Part shown: positions 7,116-15,081 of the stretch, in pieces | Layout of the letters: the number at the start of each line of letters is the position of its first letter | Position numbering within the stretch: position 1 is the stretch's first letter | Assembly: GCA_022361535.1 (NCBI GenBank) | Contig: JAKSAU010000507.1 | Span: forward strand, 1 to 16,555 | DNA from: Desulfobacterales bacterium | GTDB lineage: Bacteria; Desulfobacterota; Desulfobacteria; Desulfobacterales; Desulfobacteraceae | Reading direction: 5' to 3' | DNA length: 16,555 nucleotides | Notes under the pieces: generated by a model | Seen by the model: the letters and a program-made list of their open reading frames with translations, nothing else | Databases searched by the model: none | What the model was told of the DNA's origin: nothing | Translations under genes and position numbers: made by a program

Positions 7116-7844
7116 TTAAAAATTCGACGGATTTTCAAAATTCTTATCAAGAAAACTGTCTTCAATATTATTTGCCATTTCCACAAATCGATTTGAAGGC
7201 GCTGAGAATGCTAACATATCATCTGGCAAAAATTTTGTGGCCACGATGTCGAAGAGGCCGATGACACTTTTAGGCTTCTTTTTAAATCCCTCATTATATG
7301 GGATTGTAAATACACCCTGACAAGCTGAACAAAAGGGCGTATACGCATTATCATTAGAAAACCTATCGTAGTTTGACAAGGATACAAGTTTCAGTAAGTT
7401 GGGCGGGTTAGCAGGGAATATATTTACAACCTCAATTTTTTTATCATTTTCTATGTTTTTTAGTTTTTCCATGTATAGATACTTGCCTTTTGGTGGTTGA
7501 ATAAGAGTTGCGGTCTCCCTGACATATGCTTTTGAAATTTCGATATTTTTAAAAACACGTTCAGTCTCTGTGAGAAACTCACCTACATTTTTATCAATTT
7601 CGGTAAAACCAAAGTATGATGCAGGCCCATCACAAGCATTATCATAATCTTCAGAGAAACGGATTCTTTTCCCACTGTTCATAACCATTTTCATATACAT
7701 GAACATGCATACCCAATTGTTTTTTCTAAAAACAAATGAATTATCTATTTTCTCAGAAGAAAAATACCAACCAACAGCAGGATAATTAAAAGTTAATGCT
7801 TCTGAATATTTCCTTAGGCTTTCTTTTATCATCTCTGAGTTCAA
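7116..7844 (-). CDS. DUF169 family protein
   Basis: The 242-residue protein fits DUF169, an uncharacterised family frequent in methanogens and sulfate reducers. The landmarks in order are PAVGWYF (22-28), the Cys-Gly-Ala-like turn ACDGPASYFGF (70-80), VVNIFPANPPNLLKLVSL (139-156), YTPFCSACQGVFTIP (168-182), VIGLFDIVATKFLPDDMLAFSAP (194-216), and the C-terminal FVEMANNIEDSFL. The cysteines C46, C71, C172 and C175 could bind a metal or cluster, but this is not established for the family. Translation appears to start at TTG, with AAAGGAGG 5 bases upstream. It sits 26 bases after an SDR gene and 28 before the AhpD-like gene, inside the leftward array. Confidence 0.8.
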   Translation of the reverse strand: MNSEMIKESLRKYSEALTFNYPAVGWYFSSEKIDNSFVFRKNNWVCMFMYMKMVMNSGKRIRFSEDYDNACDGPASYFGFTEIDKNVGEFLTETERVFKNIEISKAYVRETATLIQPPKGKYLYMEKLKNIENDKKIEVVNIFPANPPNLLKLVSLSNYDRFSNDNAYTPFCSACQGVFTIPYNEGFKKKPKSVIGLFDIVATKFLPDDMLAFSAPSNRFVEMANNIEDSFLDKNFENPSNF

Positions 7845-7857
7845 TATTCCCTCCTTT
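7845..7857 (-). promoter_or_regulatory. Strong ribosome binding site before a TTG start
   Basis: AAAGGAGG (7850-7857, minus strand) lies 5 bases before TTG at 7844. The next in-frame ATG, four codons on, is too far from it, so TTG is preferred. Confidence 0.65.
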
Positions 7858-7870
7858 CATTTTTTCATAA

Positions 7871-8740
7871 TTATTGATGCATTCGCCACCCACCCCCCAC
7901 ATACAGCAGTTGCCCCGTTAACCAATGCGCCTGTTCAGAGGCCAGAAGAAGTATCGCGTCCGCCACATCCTCCGGCCTGCCGATACGTCGTAAAGGCGTT
8001 TTTTCGGCAATGAAAGATTCTTCTTCAGGATTAAGATATCCTGTTTGTATTGGACCTGGCGCTATTATGTTTATCGTTATTCCATACTTGCCCATTTCAA
8101 TAGCTGCTGATCTACTATATGACTCAATGGCATGTTTGCTTGCAGCGTAGCTGACATTCGCTTCATGGGCATGGGCTGCATCCGTACTGATATTTATAAT
8201 TCTTCCCCAATTAGCTTTACGTTTCAGGAAGCGATCAATATATTCTGACATCATTAGAACATATGAACGAGTGTTTACTGAAAAGTTAACATCTATGTCC
8301 TTTTGAGAGACAAGATGAATCCCGAATCCTTCTGAATTTTCAAGGGCAGGATCAAAAGTATCAAGAGCACAATAGGTATGATTGTTTATCAAAATATCAA
8401 CTGAACCAAATTCATTTTCGCAAGCATTAAAGAGGTTAGGGATATTCTCATGATCTGACAAATCTATTTCTTTTGCTGCTGCTTTTCCTCCTGATAAAGA
8501 TATTGAATCTATAATAGAGTCTGCTGTTTGCTGCTGGTTAGCGCGGTAAAGCAGTTCGCCACCTTTTCCTTTAACCTTTGCTGTCTTTAATTCATTGTCT
8601 GAGTACTCACATGGTTCACGAAAATAGGTTAAAAAAACTTTAGCACCTTGATCAGCAAAAATCCTTGCCGTTGAAGCTCCGATCCCATGATTTGCTCCGG
8701 TAACCAATACGACTTTATCTTTTAGTTCAGGGTCAATCAT
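7871..8740 (-). CDS. Short-chain dehydrogenase/reductase (SDR), classical type
   Basis: The 289-residue protein has the cofactor loop TGANHGIG (14-21), NNHT (119-122) in place of NNAG, catalytic S185 in IINIS, and Y198-AAS-K202. It also has the IIAPGPIQTGYL and GRPEDVADAILLLAS...LTGQ...VGGGW segments typical of FabG-like SDRs. All catalytic residues are present. There is an unusually long insertion after strand 2 (about residues 41-72, with YSDNELKTAKVKGKGG), a region that varies with substrate in this superfamily. The substrate is unknown. The start has GAGG 8 bases upstream. A 111-base gap separates it from the upstream SDR gene; the downstream DUF169 gene follows after 26 bases. Confidence 0.85.
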   Translation of the reverse strand: MIDPELKDKVVLVTGANHGIGASTARIFADQGAKVFLTYFREPCEYSDNELKTAKVKGKGGELLYRANQQQTADSIIDSISLSGGKAAAKEIDLSDHENIPNLFNACENEFGSVDILINNHTYCALDTFDPALENSEGFGIHLVSQKDIDVNFSVNTRSYVLMMSEYIDRFLKRKANWGRIINISTDAAHAHEANVSYAASKHAIESYSRSAAIEMGKYGITINIIAPGPIQTGYLNPEEESFIAEKTPLRRIGRPEDVADAILLLASEQAHWLTGQLLYVGGGWRMHQ

Positions 8741-8851
8741 AATAAATCCTCGCTTCGGTTTTCGTTTTATTACTTCAAATAATCGGTCTTTATCTAAGGT
8801 TTGAATAACACATTATTATTTGGATGTTAGATATCCTCTTTTTTCTGAAAA

Positions 8852-9703
8852 CTATTCAAATGGTGGCAGCACAGGATTATTCATTTCTAAAATATTTTTC
8901 AATCTTAAACGGGCAAGACCTATCTCATCAGGGTGCGTAAAAATATAAAACTGTTCTTTCCTAACTGCTTCAAATGTGATTTGTGCAACTTGGGCAGGAG
9001 ACATACCTTCTTCAATCATTTTTCGAAAAGTTTGCTCTATTTCGTCTGTTTCAGATTGCTTTTGGATATTTGACATATCATTTTTGTAATGAGCTGGACG
9101 ATTCCGCTCTGCATCCAAAATTTTTGTATTCACAAATCCTGGACACAATACTGAAATGTTGACTTTAGCACCCTTCATTTTCAATTCATGATAAATTTGC
9201 TCTGACAGTGCCAGAATCCCATGTTTGGTTAAATGATAAAGAGATGAAGGGTGATATGTTGAAATTCCTGTCACCGATGATGTGTTTACAATGTGGCAGG
9301 GATTATTTTGTTTCAGCATAATTGGAACAAATTTTCGGATACAATGAATAACTCCCAACAAATTAACACCAATAACCCATTCACAATCTTTTGCTGTGTT
9401 TTCCCATATAGATGCTCCTGAAGCCACTCCAGCGTTGTTAAATAAAAGATCTACCCGGTTGAAATGTTCAATCGTTTTAACTGCCAGCATACTAACGTCT
9501 TCAAGTTTAGACACGTCCGTGAGTATGGGCAAAGCAACATGTCCGTTTGACTTCAACTTTTCTGTTGCTGAGAATAGAGCGGCTTCTTCAATATCTGCAA
9601 GAACAATTTTCATTCCCAGATCAACACAATGCTCAGCAAGGCCTAAACCAATGCCACTTGCACCTCCTGTAATTACAGCCACTTTATTTTTGAAATCTTG
9701 CAT
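8852..9703 (-). CDS. Short-chain dehydrogenase/reductase (SDR)
   Basis: The 283-residue protein shows TGGASGIG (12-19), NNAG (89-92), N114 in GVNLLG, S143 and Y156-HLT-K160, a full SDR catalytic set. D37 at the end of the second strand (VLADIEE) is the usual sign of NAD(H) preference. The C-terminal part (SPAQVAQITFEAVRKEQFYIFTH) is the extension seen in SDRs acting on larger alcohols or lipids, but the substrate cannot be named. AAAGGG precedes the ATG by about 8 bases. It lies 28 bases after the AraC gene, so the regulator and this enzyme are probably co-transcribed. It shares only the general fold with the neighbouring SDR, so the pair is not a recent tandem duplication. Confidence 0.85.
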   Translation of the reverse strand: MQDFKNKVAVITGGASGIGLGLAEHCVDLGMKIVLADIEEAALFSATEKLKSNGHVALPILTDVSKLEDVSMLAVKTIEHFNRVDLLFNNAGVASGASIWENTAKDCEWVIGVNLLGVIHCIRKFVPIMLKQNNPCHIVNTSSVTGISTYHPSSLYHLTKHGILALSEQIYHELKMKGAKVNISVLCPGFVNTKILDAERNRPAHYKNDMSNIQKQSETDEIEQTFRKMIEEGMSPAQVAQITFEAVRKEQFYIFTHPDEIGLARLRLKNILEMNNPVLPPFE

Positions 9704-9731
9704 GATTATAACCCTTTGTTAAACTAAGAAC

Positions 9732-10634
9732 TCAGATATTAAACGGAATCAATGGGACATACAGATCGACTATCCATACTTTTTCAGGGTGATATCGTCC
9801 ATCATTCAGATATTGCTGAAAATTAGGACTATCGTGGCATTCATACCCGTTTGCCACTATCCATGAGAATAATTCATCCCAAGACTGTTTGAAGCTGTCA
9901 TCAATAACTTCAACTCTATATACAGCGTATCGACCACCACCAATAACCTGACTTCCAATGGTATCTCCTGTACTATGGAAAGGCGGCAAACTAATACAGG
10001 CATCCACTCGACACCTATTTTTTGGTGTTACTTCGGGATTATCCCAATATACACCAAAAAATTTTCCAGTCTCACAGAGCCCTTTGGGGATGGCCCATTT
10101 CATCAATTCTTCAAATGCGTTATCATGGGTAAGTGTGTCATAGTTACCCAATTTACGGACATAAGCCACATGGTATTGGGATACGTTTTTGATCCTCACA
10201 TTCTTTATAGTTTCATTTATCCGTCCTCGATTCTCCACGCTAAATCGACTATATACCGATTGAATTGACAAAGCGTTTCCGTTTCTGCTTTTTTTGTTTC
10301 CAATCTTGCTTTTTCTAAATTCTGAAGGTGTTTGTTTGAAGTGCTTTCGAAATGCTTTTGCGAAATTCTGTGAACTTGAAAATCCAAATTCAAAAGCGAT
10401 ATCTGTAATTGTTGGTGGATTTAACGAATGAGATATTAAACGATTTGCAGCCATTTCAAGTCTCAAGCGTTTTGTAAAAACACCTATGGTTTCACCGACA
10501 GCGGCTTTAAAAATCCTGTGAAAATGGAATGTCGAAAAATTAGCAACTTCAGCAATTTCTTCCACTGAAAGATTTTGATCTAAATTATTGGCAATATAAT
10601 TCATCACCTGATAAATTCGTTTTTTGTAATTCAT
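9732..10634 (-). CDS. AraC family regulator with GyrI-like effector-binding domain
   Basis: The 300-residue protein has an N-terminal AraC/XylS DNA-binding domain (residues about 5-108) with two helix-turn-helix units: LSVEEIAEVANFSTFHFHRIFK and ITDIAFEFGFSSSQNFAKAFRKHF, followed by TPSEFRK. Residues about 142-298 resemble the GyrI-like small-molecule domain (VRIKNVSQYHVAYVRKLGNY ... GGGRYAVYRVEV ... ELFSWIVANGY ... VDLYVPL). This order (HTH first, binding domain second) is that of Rob-type regulators that sense hydrophobic or xenobiotic ligands. It leads the leftward array and probably regulates it and itself. The start has no good ribosome site. The upstream region carries repeated ATTACTTTT motifs. 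Confidence 0.88.
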   Translation of the reverse strand: MNYKKRIYQVMNYIANNLDQNLSVEEIAEVANFSTFHFHRIFKAAVGETIGVFTKRLRLEMAANRLISHSLNPPTITDIAFEFGFSSSQNFAKAFRKHFKQTPSEFRKSKIGNKKSRNGNALSIQSVYSRFSVENRGRINETIKNVRIKNVSQYHVAYVRKLGNYDTLTHDNAFEELMKWAIPKGLCETGKFFGVYWDNPEVTPKNRCRVDACISLPPFHSTGDTIGSQVIGGGRYAVYRVEVIDDSFKQSWDELFSWIVANGYECHDSPNFQQYLNDGRYHPEKVWIVDLYVPLIPFNI

Positions 10635-11079
10635 CGCTCAATTCGCAATTACTTTTAATAGTTTGAAAAAAATATAATATAAAAGAAGTGGAGAAATAAA
10701 AAGTAATAATACAATATAAAAAACAAAATTACTTTTTCTAGAGAAGCGTTGATTTTTGGTATAGATGTTCGCCCAAGCCGATATAAAAGCAGTATTCAAT
10801 AACAGAAGCTTTGTGGTGGGGTATCAGCAACAATTTCCACTGTAAACTATGTCAAAAACGATCTCCCTAAATGCAGGATTCAAAGAACAGGACTATTATC
10901 AATATTCAACACACTGAAATTACTTATTTCTGCGAATTTGTGATTTAGGTAATGAACGACACATATGTCTATAAATGCTCATGTTCTCGATTCTAAGACC
11001 ACCACAATATATTGGGGTACATACTTTTTTTAAAAGATATAGATTATACATCCGTAAGTTGATTTTTTTACACTATCCG
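10635..11079. other. AT-rich intergenic stretch upstream of the AraC gene
   Basis: No credible gene is seen. The stretch holds three copies of ATTACTTTT/AAAAGTAAT, very AT-rich promoter-like DNA close to the AraC start, and a start-less 46-codon open frame (10803-10943, plus strand). It is also the 3' flank of the SCP2-like gene, with no strong GC-rich terminator visible there. Confidence 0.5.
10647..10737. promoter_or_regulatory. Three ATTACTTTT motifs, candidate regulator sites
   Basis: AATTACTTTT occurs at 10647-10656 and again at 10727-10736. The reverse complement AAAAAGTAAT is at 10698-10707 and forms a perfect 10-base inverted repeat with 10728-10737. The copies lie 13 to 103 bases upstream of the AraC start. 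AraC proteins often bind such half-sites near their own promoter; AT-richness could also produce them by chance. Confidence 0.35.
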
Positions 11080-11856
11080 TCAGGTAATCAGTGCCTGGAT
11101 ACGCTGCATGAAGTCGTTCATTTTTGCAGCATATTCAGGCGAACCCTCCACAAAGACATAACCTTTGGCAATAGCTTCCACAAACTCCACTTCATTTAGG
11201 AACACTGGCAGGGCATTTTGTGCTCCGTTGAGTTTCATGTGGACAAAGGGAAGCTTTCGCTTGTAATATCCCCGGCCTGCCTTTGATTTCCCTGCCTTGA
11301 CTCTTAAATATGCAGCAATCCCTTCAGGTTCGCAGGACATCTGATAGATACGGTCCGGCTGCATCCCGGTCCACTTGGCCATGTCCGGGTCACCTGCCTT
11401 GTTGTACTGGGATAGGGCCGTGGTGATCATGTACATGACCAGTTTTACTTTCAACCGGACCTTTTCTTTCTTTTCAGGCCGGTTGTCCGGCATGAGGATT
11501 TTAAGGCTGAGCAGCAGGCGGATAAATTTGAAGAGAAGCCCTGGCCTGGTAAGACCCTTTATTTTGGGCAGCGCCAAACCACCTGTCAAAAATGCATTCA
11601 TGGCAGAAGGGGTGGAGAAGCTAAAACAGATATCAGGATGATCCATGATGCTGTCAGTCCATTCCATCTGACCGTCTGTAACTTTAAGTCCGGCACCAAT
11701 ATAATCGTCCCCGTTTTTCGCTTTAATCTGGAAGCTGGCTGTCACTCCAGCAAAAACAGAAGTCATTGAAGGGATATCTTCCACAACAACTTTTGCCACC
11801 GGCAATACTGCCCTGAGAAGAATCCGGGAGGCCATCAATTCTTTTGAAAGTGTCAT
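11080..11856 (-). CDS. SCP2-like (sterol carrier protein) lipid-binding protein
   Basis: The start is taken at ATG 11856 (258 residues): GAGGT lies 8 bases upstream and the codon is 4 bases past the transketolase stop. The longer frame would overlap that gene. The first half resembles an SCP2 sterol-binding domain: an amphipathic start, ASFQIKAKNGDDYIGAGLKVTDGQ, MDHPDICFSFSTPSAMNAFLTGGLALPKIKG, then a hydrophobic helix GLLFKFIRLLLSLKILMP (residues about 106-123). SCP2 domains bind lipids or acyl-CoAs in a hydrophobic pocket. The C-terminal half (residues about 135-258), with GYYKRKLPFVHMKLNG and NEVEFVEAIAKGYVFVEGSPEYAAKM, I do not recognise as a named domain. It is the last gene of the operon and may hold the pathway's lipid substrate (inference). 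Confidence 0.75.
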   Translation of the reverse strand: MTLSKELMASRILLRAVLPVAKVVVEDIPSMTSVFAGVTASFQIKAKNGDDYIGAGLKVTDGQMEWTDSIMDHPDICFSFSTPSAMNAFLTGGLALPKIKGLTRPGLLFKFIRLLLSLKILMPDNRPEKKEKVRLKVKLVMYMITTALSQYNKAGDPDMAKWTGMQPDRIYQMSCEPEGIAAYLRVKAGKSKAGRGYYKRKLPFVHMKLNGAQNALPVFLNEVEFVEAIAKGYVFVEGSPEYAAKMNDFMQRIQALIT

Positions 11857-11860
11857 TGGT

Positions 11861-12880
11861 TTATACCTCGTCTTCCCAGTCTTCATCTTCTTCAAAATCC
11901 CGGCCCATGACTTCTCGTACTTTTTCCACTATGGCATTGGCGTCCAAGCCGTAATGGGAATAAAGATCCTCGGGATATCCAACAATGGCAAAACAGTCCG
12001 GAATACCTACCTTTTCAAAGGCGCAGCCTTTACCAGAGGCTGCAATCACATCTGCTACAGCAGATCCCAATCCGCCAAAGACATTATGATCTTCAAAAGT
12101 AATGATGCGCCGGGTTTCCTCCACTGCCTTTAAGACGGTATCTTCATCTAAGGGTTTGATGGTATGCATGTTCAACACCCGGATGGACAGTCCATCTGTT
12201 TCTTTTAAGATTCTTGCGGCTTCTGCAGCCTGGAGGACTGTGATTCCTGCGGCAATGATGGTCAGATCCGTACCTGGATTGATCTCGACAGCTTTTCCAA
12301 TTTGAAATCCGTATTCTTCATCTTTGTAATAGGCTGGTTCAAATCCGCGGCCGATACGGATGTAAACCGGCCCTTCATGTTCAATGCAGGCTTTAACAGC
12401 ATTTGCGGTTTCAACCCCGTCTGCTGGTACAATAACAGTCATATTGGGAAAGGCCCTGGTGATAGCGATATCTTCAGTGCAGTGGTGGGTGGAACCTGCT
12501 GGACCAAAGCTTGTACCGCCATGGGTGGCAATGATTTTTACGTTCAGGTTTTGGTAACATATGTCAGTGCGGACCTGCTCTGCCGCCCTCATGGTCACGA
12601 AGGCAGCCATGGTGGAAACAAATGGTAGCATACCTGATTTGGCAAGACCTGCTGCTATACCGAACAGATTCTGCTCGGCAATGCCTACGTTGAAAAAGCG
12701 GTCAGGGTATTTTTTCCCAAAATTTCCAATCTTGGTTGAATTGGCAAGATCTGCTGAAAGCCCTACTATTTCAGGATGTACATCTCCAAGGTCACATAGT
12801 ACCTGGCCGTATATTTCTGCTTGGGTCAGGGTGTCAGAATCATAAACAGTCCATGTGGTTCCGGTAATTTCTTTTGCCAT
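11861..12880 (-). CDS. Transketolase, C-terminal subunit (pyrimidine-binding and C-terminal domains)
   Basis: The 339-residue protein has the Pyr domain with catalytic glutamate E69 in FNVGIAEQNLFGIAAG, plus STMAAFVTMRAAEQVRTD and the loop ATHGGTSFGPAGSTHHCTEDIA. The transketolase C-terminal domain follows (TIIAAGITVLQAAEAARIL ... HTIKPLDEDTVLKAVEETRRIITFEDHNVFGGLGSAV). Alone it lacks the diphosphate-binding half, which the adjacent gene supplies. The two together form one thiamine-diphosphate enzyme that moves two-carbon ketol units. Such split transketolases occur in archaea, in apulose-4-phosphate degradation and in some specialised pathways. The C-terminus is strongly acidic (FEEDEDWEDEV). 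GGAGAG lies 5 bases before the ATG. Confidence 0.9.
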   Translation of the reverse strand: MAKEITGTTWTVYDSDTLTQAEIYGQVLCDLGDVHPEIVGLSADLANSTKIGNFGKKYPDRFFNVGIAEQNLFGIAAGLAKSGMLPFVSTMAAFVTMRAAEQVRTDICYQNLNVKIIATHGGTSFGPAGSTHHCTEDIAITRAFPNMTVIVPADGVETANAVKACIEHEGPVYIRIGRGFEPAYYKDEEYGFQIGKAVEINPGTDLTIIAAGITVLQAAEAARILKETDGLSIRVLNMHTIKPLDEDTVLKAVEETRRIITFEDHNVFGGLGSAVADVIAASGKGCAFEKVGIPDCFAIVGYPEDLYSHYGLDANAIVEKVREVMGRDFEEDEDWEDEV

Positions 12881-12908
12881 GTTATCTCTCCAAAAGGTTT
12901 TTTTGGGG

Positions 12909-13745
12909 TTAGTTCAGTCCGGCCTCTACATCTGCCTTGGCCTGATCTGCCAGCGTAGAGTTCATACTCCCATAGTGCCACTTGACCTCGTTTTCCATGA
13001 AACTGACCCCCTTGCCTTTAATCGTATTGCAGATAATGACCACTGGTGACGCATCTTGATTCAAAGCAAAATCAATAGCCTGGCCAAGCTCTGCAAAATC
13101 ATGTCCGTTGATTTCTTTGACAATAAACCCAAACGCACGCCATTTATCGCAAAAGGGTTCAACCCCCATGACTTCTTCTGTGGCACCGTCGATCATAAGT
13201 CGGTTCCGGTCTACAAAGGTGATCATGTTGGTGACTTTGAAGTGGGTTGCCGCCATGGCAGCTTCCCAGATTGACCCTTCGTTGCACTCTCCGTCTCCTA
13301 AGATACAATAGGTTTTCCATTCCTTTTTCTGGAGTCTGGCTCCTAAGGCCATACCTAATGCTATGGGAAGCCCGTGGCCCAGCGAGCCTGTAGAGACATC
13401 CACGCCGTCTACCTTGAGTGAATCTAAATGCATGCCAAACCTGGATTGGAACTGGTTGAATGTAGACAAGGCGTCTTTGGGAAAATAGCCTTTACCGGCA
13501 AGCACCGGGGCAATGCCGACACCTGCATGGCCTTTTGATACCACCACCCGGTCCCTGTCTTCCCATTGGGGATGGTCCGGCCTGATATTGAGATACTTGT
13601 GATAGAGGATGGTCATAATTTCCACCATGCTCAAGGCGCCACCGATATGGGCGCCGCCAGCAGCCACGGTAGTGTCGATGATATCTTTACGGATTTCTTT
13701 GGCTTTTTCCTTCAGTTCAGACAATTCAGTTTCTGTGACGGGCAT
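12909..13745 (-). CDS. Transketolase, N-terminal subunit (thiamine diphosphate-binding)
   Basis: The 278-residue protein is the PP domain of a split transketolase. It has AHIGGALSMVEIM (32-44; GHPGG in many enzymes, with the proton-relay histidine H33 kept), VVSKGHA (68-74) and GSLGHGLPIALGMALG (120-135). The Mg-ThDP motif is G150-DGE-CNEGSIWEAAMAA, closing about 30 residues later at N181 in FVDRNRLMIDG. All cofactor contacts expected of the family are visible. It begins inside the DUF362 gene (20-base overlap) with AAGGAG 7 bases upstream, and is followed after 28 bases by the C-terminal subunit. Sugar-phosphate specificity cannot be read from sequence. Confidence 0.92.
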   Translation of the reverse strand: MPVTETELSELKEKAKEIRKDIIDTTVAAGGAHIGGALSMVEIMTILYHKYLNIRPDHPQWEDRDRVVVSKGHAGVGIAPVLAGKGYFPKDALSTFNQFQSRFGMHLDSLKVDGVDVSTGSLGHGLPIALGMALGARLQKKEWKTYCILGDGECNEGSIWEAAMAATHFKVTNMITFVDRNRLMIDGATEEVMGVEPFCDKWRAFGFIVKEINGHDFAELGQAIDFALNQDASPVVIICNTIKGKGVSFMENEVKWHYGSMNSTLADQAKADVEAGLN

Positions 13746-15081
13746 GGTAGACTCCTTGTTCTTTATTTGTAATTCTGGCTGATTTCCTGAACGGGATGGT
13801 GACTTTCATCCAGGCCGATACCAATGAATGATACATGAGCAGCCCAAGGTTGCGCAGATCAAATACCGGGCTTTTGATGTTCAGTCGGATGAGAAGCAGA
13901 ATCATCAAGTCTTTGACCTTTACCGGGCATCCTTTGATACGGATGACTTTTGGGGCAGCCAAACGTCCACTGACCCCGGCACAGGTGCCAATAAGAAAGA
14001 CCGGGCCGTCTGGGTGGATGACATCTCCCTCGTAGTATCCCATGACAAGGGCGGCTTTTCTGGCAGATTTTAAAGTGCCTGGTGAGCGTTTCTCAGCCGT
14101 GCCAAGCGCCCCTTTGATCGAGCAGGTACAGCCGCCATAACAAAGATTGCCTGATTCAGGGTTCATCCCTTCATAAAAGGTTAAAGGGGTGTCCAGCTTA
14201 TTCAAGTCTTGGAACGGGGAATCCACATCTTTTATCCGTTCTCTCAATTCCTGGATGGTGATATCCCCGGTGACCTGGATCTCATTCTCGTTGAGCGTTC
14301 CGTACCCCCTTTTTTCGGCTTCAACCAGGTGGCGTACCTTTTTGGGGTCATATCCCAGGATTCTTGCTGCCACCATGTCGCAGGCCAACGGTTCGTTGGA
14401 GATAAGGATGACACCGAGATGGACCGGGTAGGGGCTGGATTCAAATCCCCTGCCAATGGTAATGGCATCTGAAACAATGAGGTCAGGGTATCCGATTTCG
14501 AGCATATCCACGATCTTGTGGTGGAGGCGGTCGTCGTGAAATAAGAAGCGTTCCTTGTGATTGAGGATACCGATGTTGAGTTTAAGCGTATTGGTGATGT
14601 CCGTGACAATGTGGAACTTGAGCTTGGGCATCCAGATTTTGAATTCGGCTTCGTAAAGGGATTTTGCAACCTCCATAGTCTTGTGGCATTTGCCCCGGTC
14701 AAGCGCCACGGTTTCGACCTGCTCTTCGTTAAAGTCTCTAAGCGGAACCTTAAGGCTGTCTGCCATCTCCCGGATGCCGGATTCGGCAAAAAACATCCGG
14801 GTGGGCATACCTATGCCGCCGGATTCGCCAATGGTAATCTGTGTCTGGCCAAAATTTTGCCTAAGCGACTGCACCATAGATTCCAGCATGGCTGGTTCCG
14901 TGAAACTGTGGTGGATATAATCTTTGTTGGCTGTAACGATATTCGGTTTGATCAGGATTTTTCCTGACGGGGTTAGCCCCAGTTCTTTGATACCTTCCTG
15001 GATAATTACCCTGATCTTTTCTTTGTCATACGTATCACAGGCCCTGATAATAACTTTGCGTTGTCCTGAAAATGGTGTCAT
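13726..15081 (-). CDS. DUF362 family protein with Cys-rich C-terminal region
   Basis: The 451-residue protein carries the DUF362 core: ILIKPNIVT (42-50), ITIGESGGIG (82-91), FKIWMPKLKFHIVTDITNTLKLNIG (147-171), PDLIVSDAITIGRGFE (199-214) and LISNEPLACDMVAARILGYDP (226-246). It continues into C314-X3-C318-X-C320 (GNLCYGGCTCSIKGALG) and C367 and C385 in FLIGTCAG and IKGCPVK, which could hold an Fe-S cluster. The tail (about 390-430) is hydrophobic (DLMILLLIRLNI, LLMYHSLVSAWMKVTIPF) and may associate with a membrane. DUF362 has no firm biochemical role; members are linked to Fe-S and radical-type chemistry in anaerobes. Its start overlaps the SDR stop by 4 bases (ATGA), with AGGAG 11 bases upstream. 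Confidence 0.85.
   Translation of the reverse strand: MTPFSGQRKVIIRACDTYDKEKIRVIIQEGIKELGLTPSGKILIKPNIVTANKDYIHHSFTEPAMLESMVQSLRQNFGQTQITIGESGGIGMPTRMFFAESGIREMADSLKVPLRDFNEEQVETVALDRGKCHKTMEVAKSLYEAEFKIWMPKLKFHIVTDITNTLKLNIGILNHKERFLFHDDRLHHKIVDMLEIGYPDLIVSDAITIGRGFESSPYPVHLGVILISNEPLACDMVAARILGYDPKKVRHLVEAEKRGYGTLNENEIQVTGDITIQELRERIKDVDSPFQDLNKLDTPLTFYEGMNPESGNLCYGGCTCSIKGALGTAEKRSPGTLKSARKAALVMGYYEGDVIHPDGPVFLIGTCAGVSGRLAAPKVIRIKGCPVKVKDLMILLLIRLNIKSPVFDLRNLGLLMYHSLVSAWMKVTIPFRKSARITNKEQGVYHARHRN

Noticed and set aside
7871..9703. Adjacent SDR genes as a tandem duplication
   Set aside because: Apart from the conserved SDR motifs the two proteins differ throughout, including the region after strand 2 and the C-terminus, so recent duplication is not supported.
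10975..11199. 74-codon plus-strand open frame over the end of the SCP2-like gene
   Set aside because: Half of it is antisense to a well-supported gene, it has no ribosome site, and its His/Phe-rich composition is typical of antisense frames.
14244..14789. 181-codon open frame on the minus strand inside the DUF362 gene
   Set aside because: It lies in another frame of the same strand, its translation is Ser/Arg/Pro/Thr-rich with no recognisable motifs, and the overlapping DUF362 frame has clear family motifs. It is a shadow.
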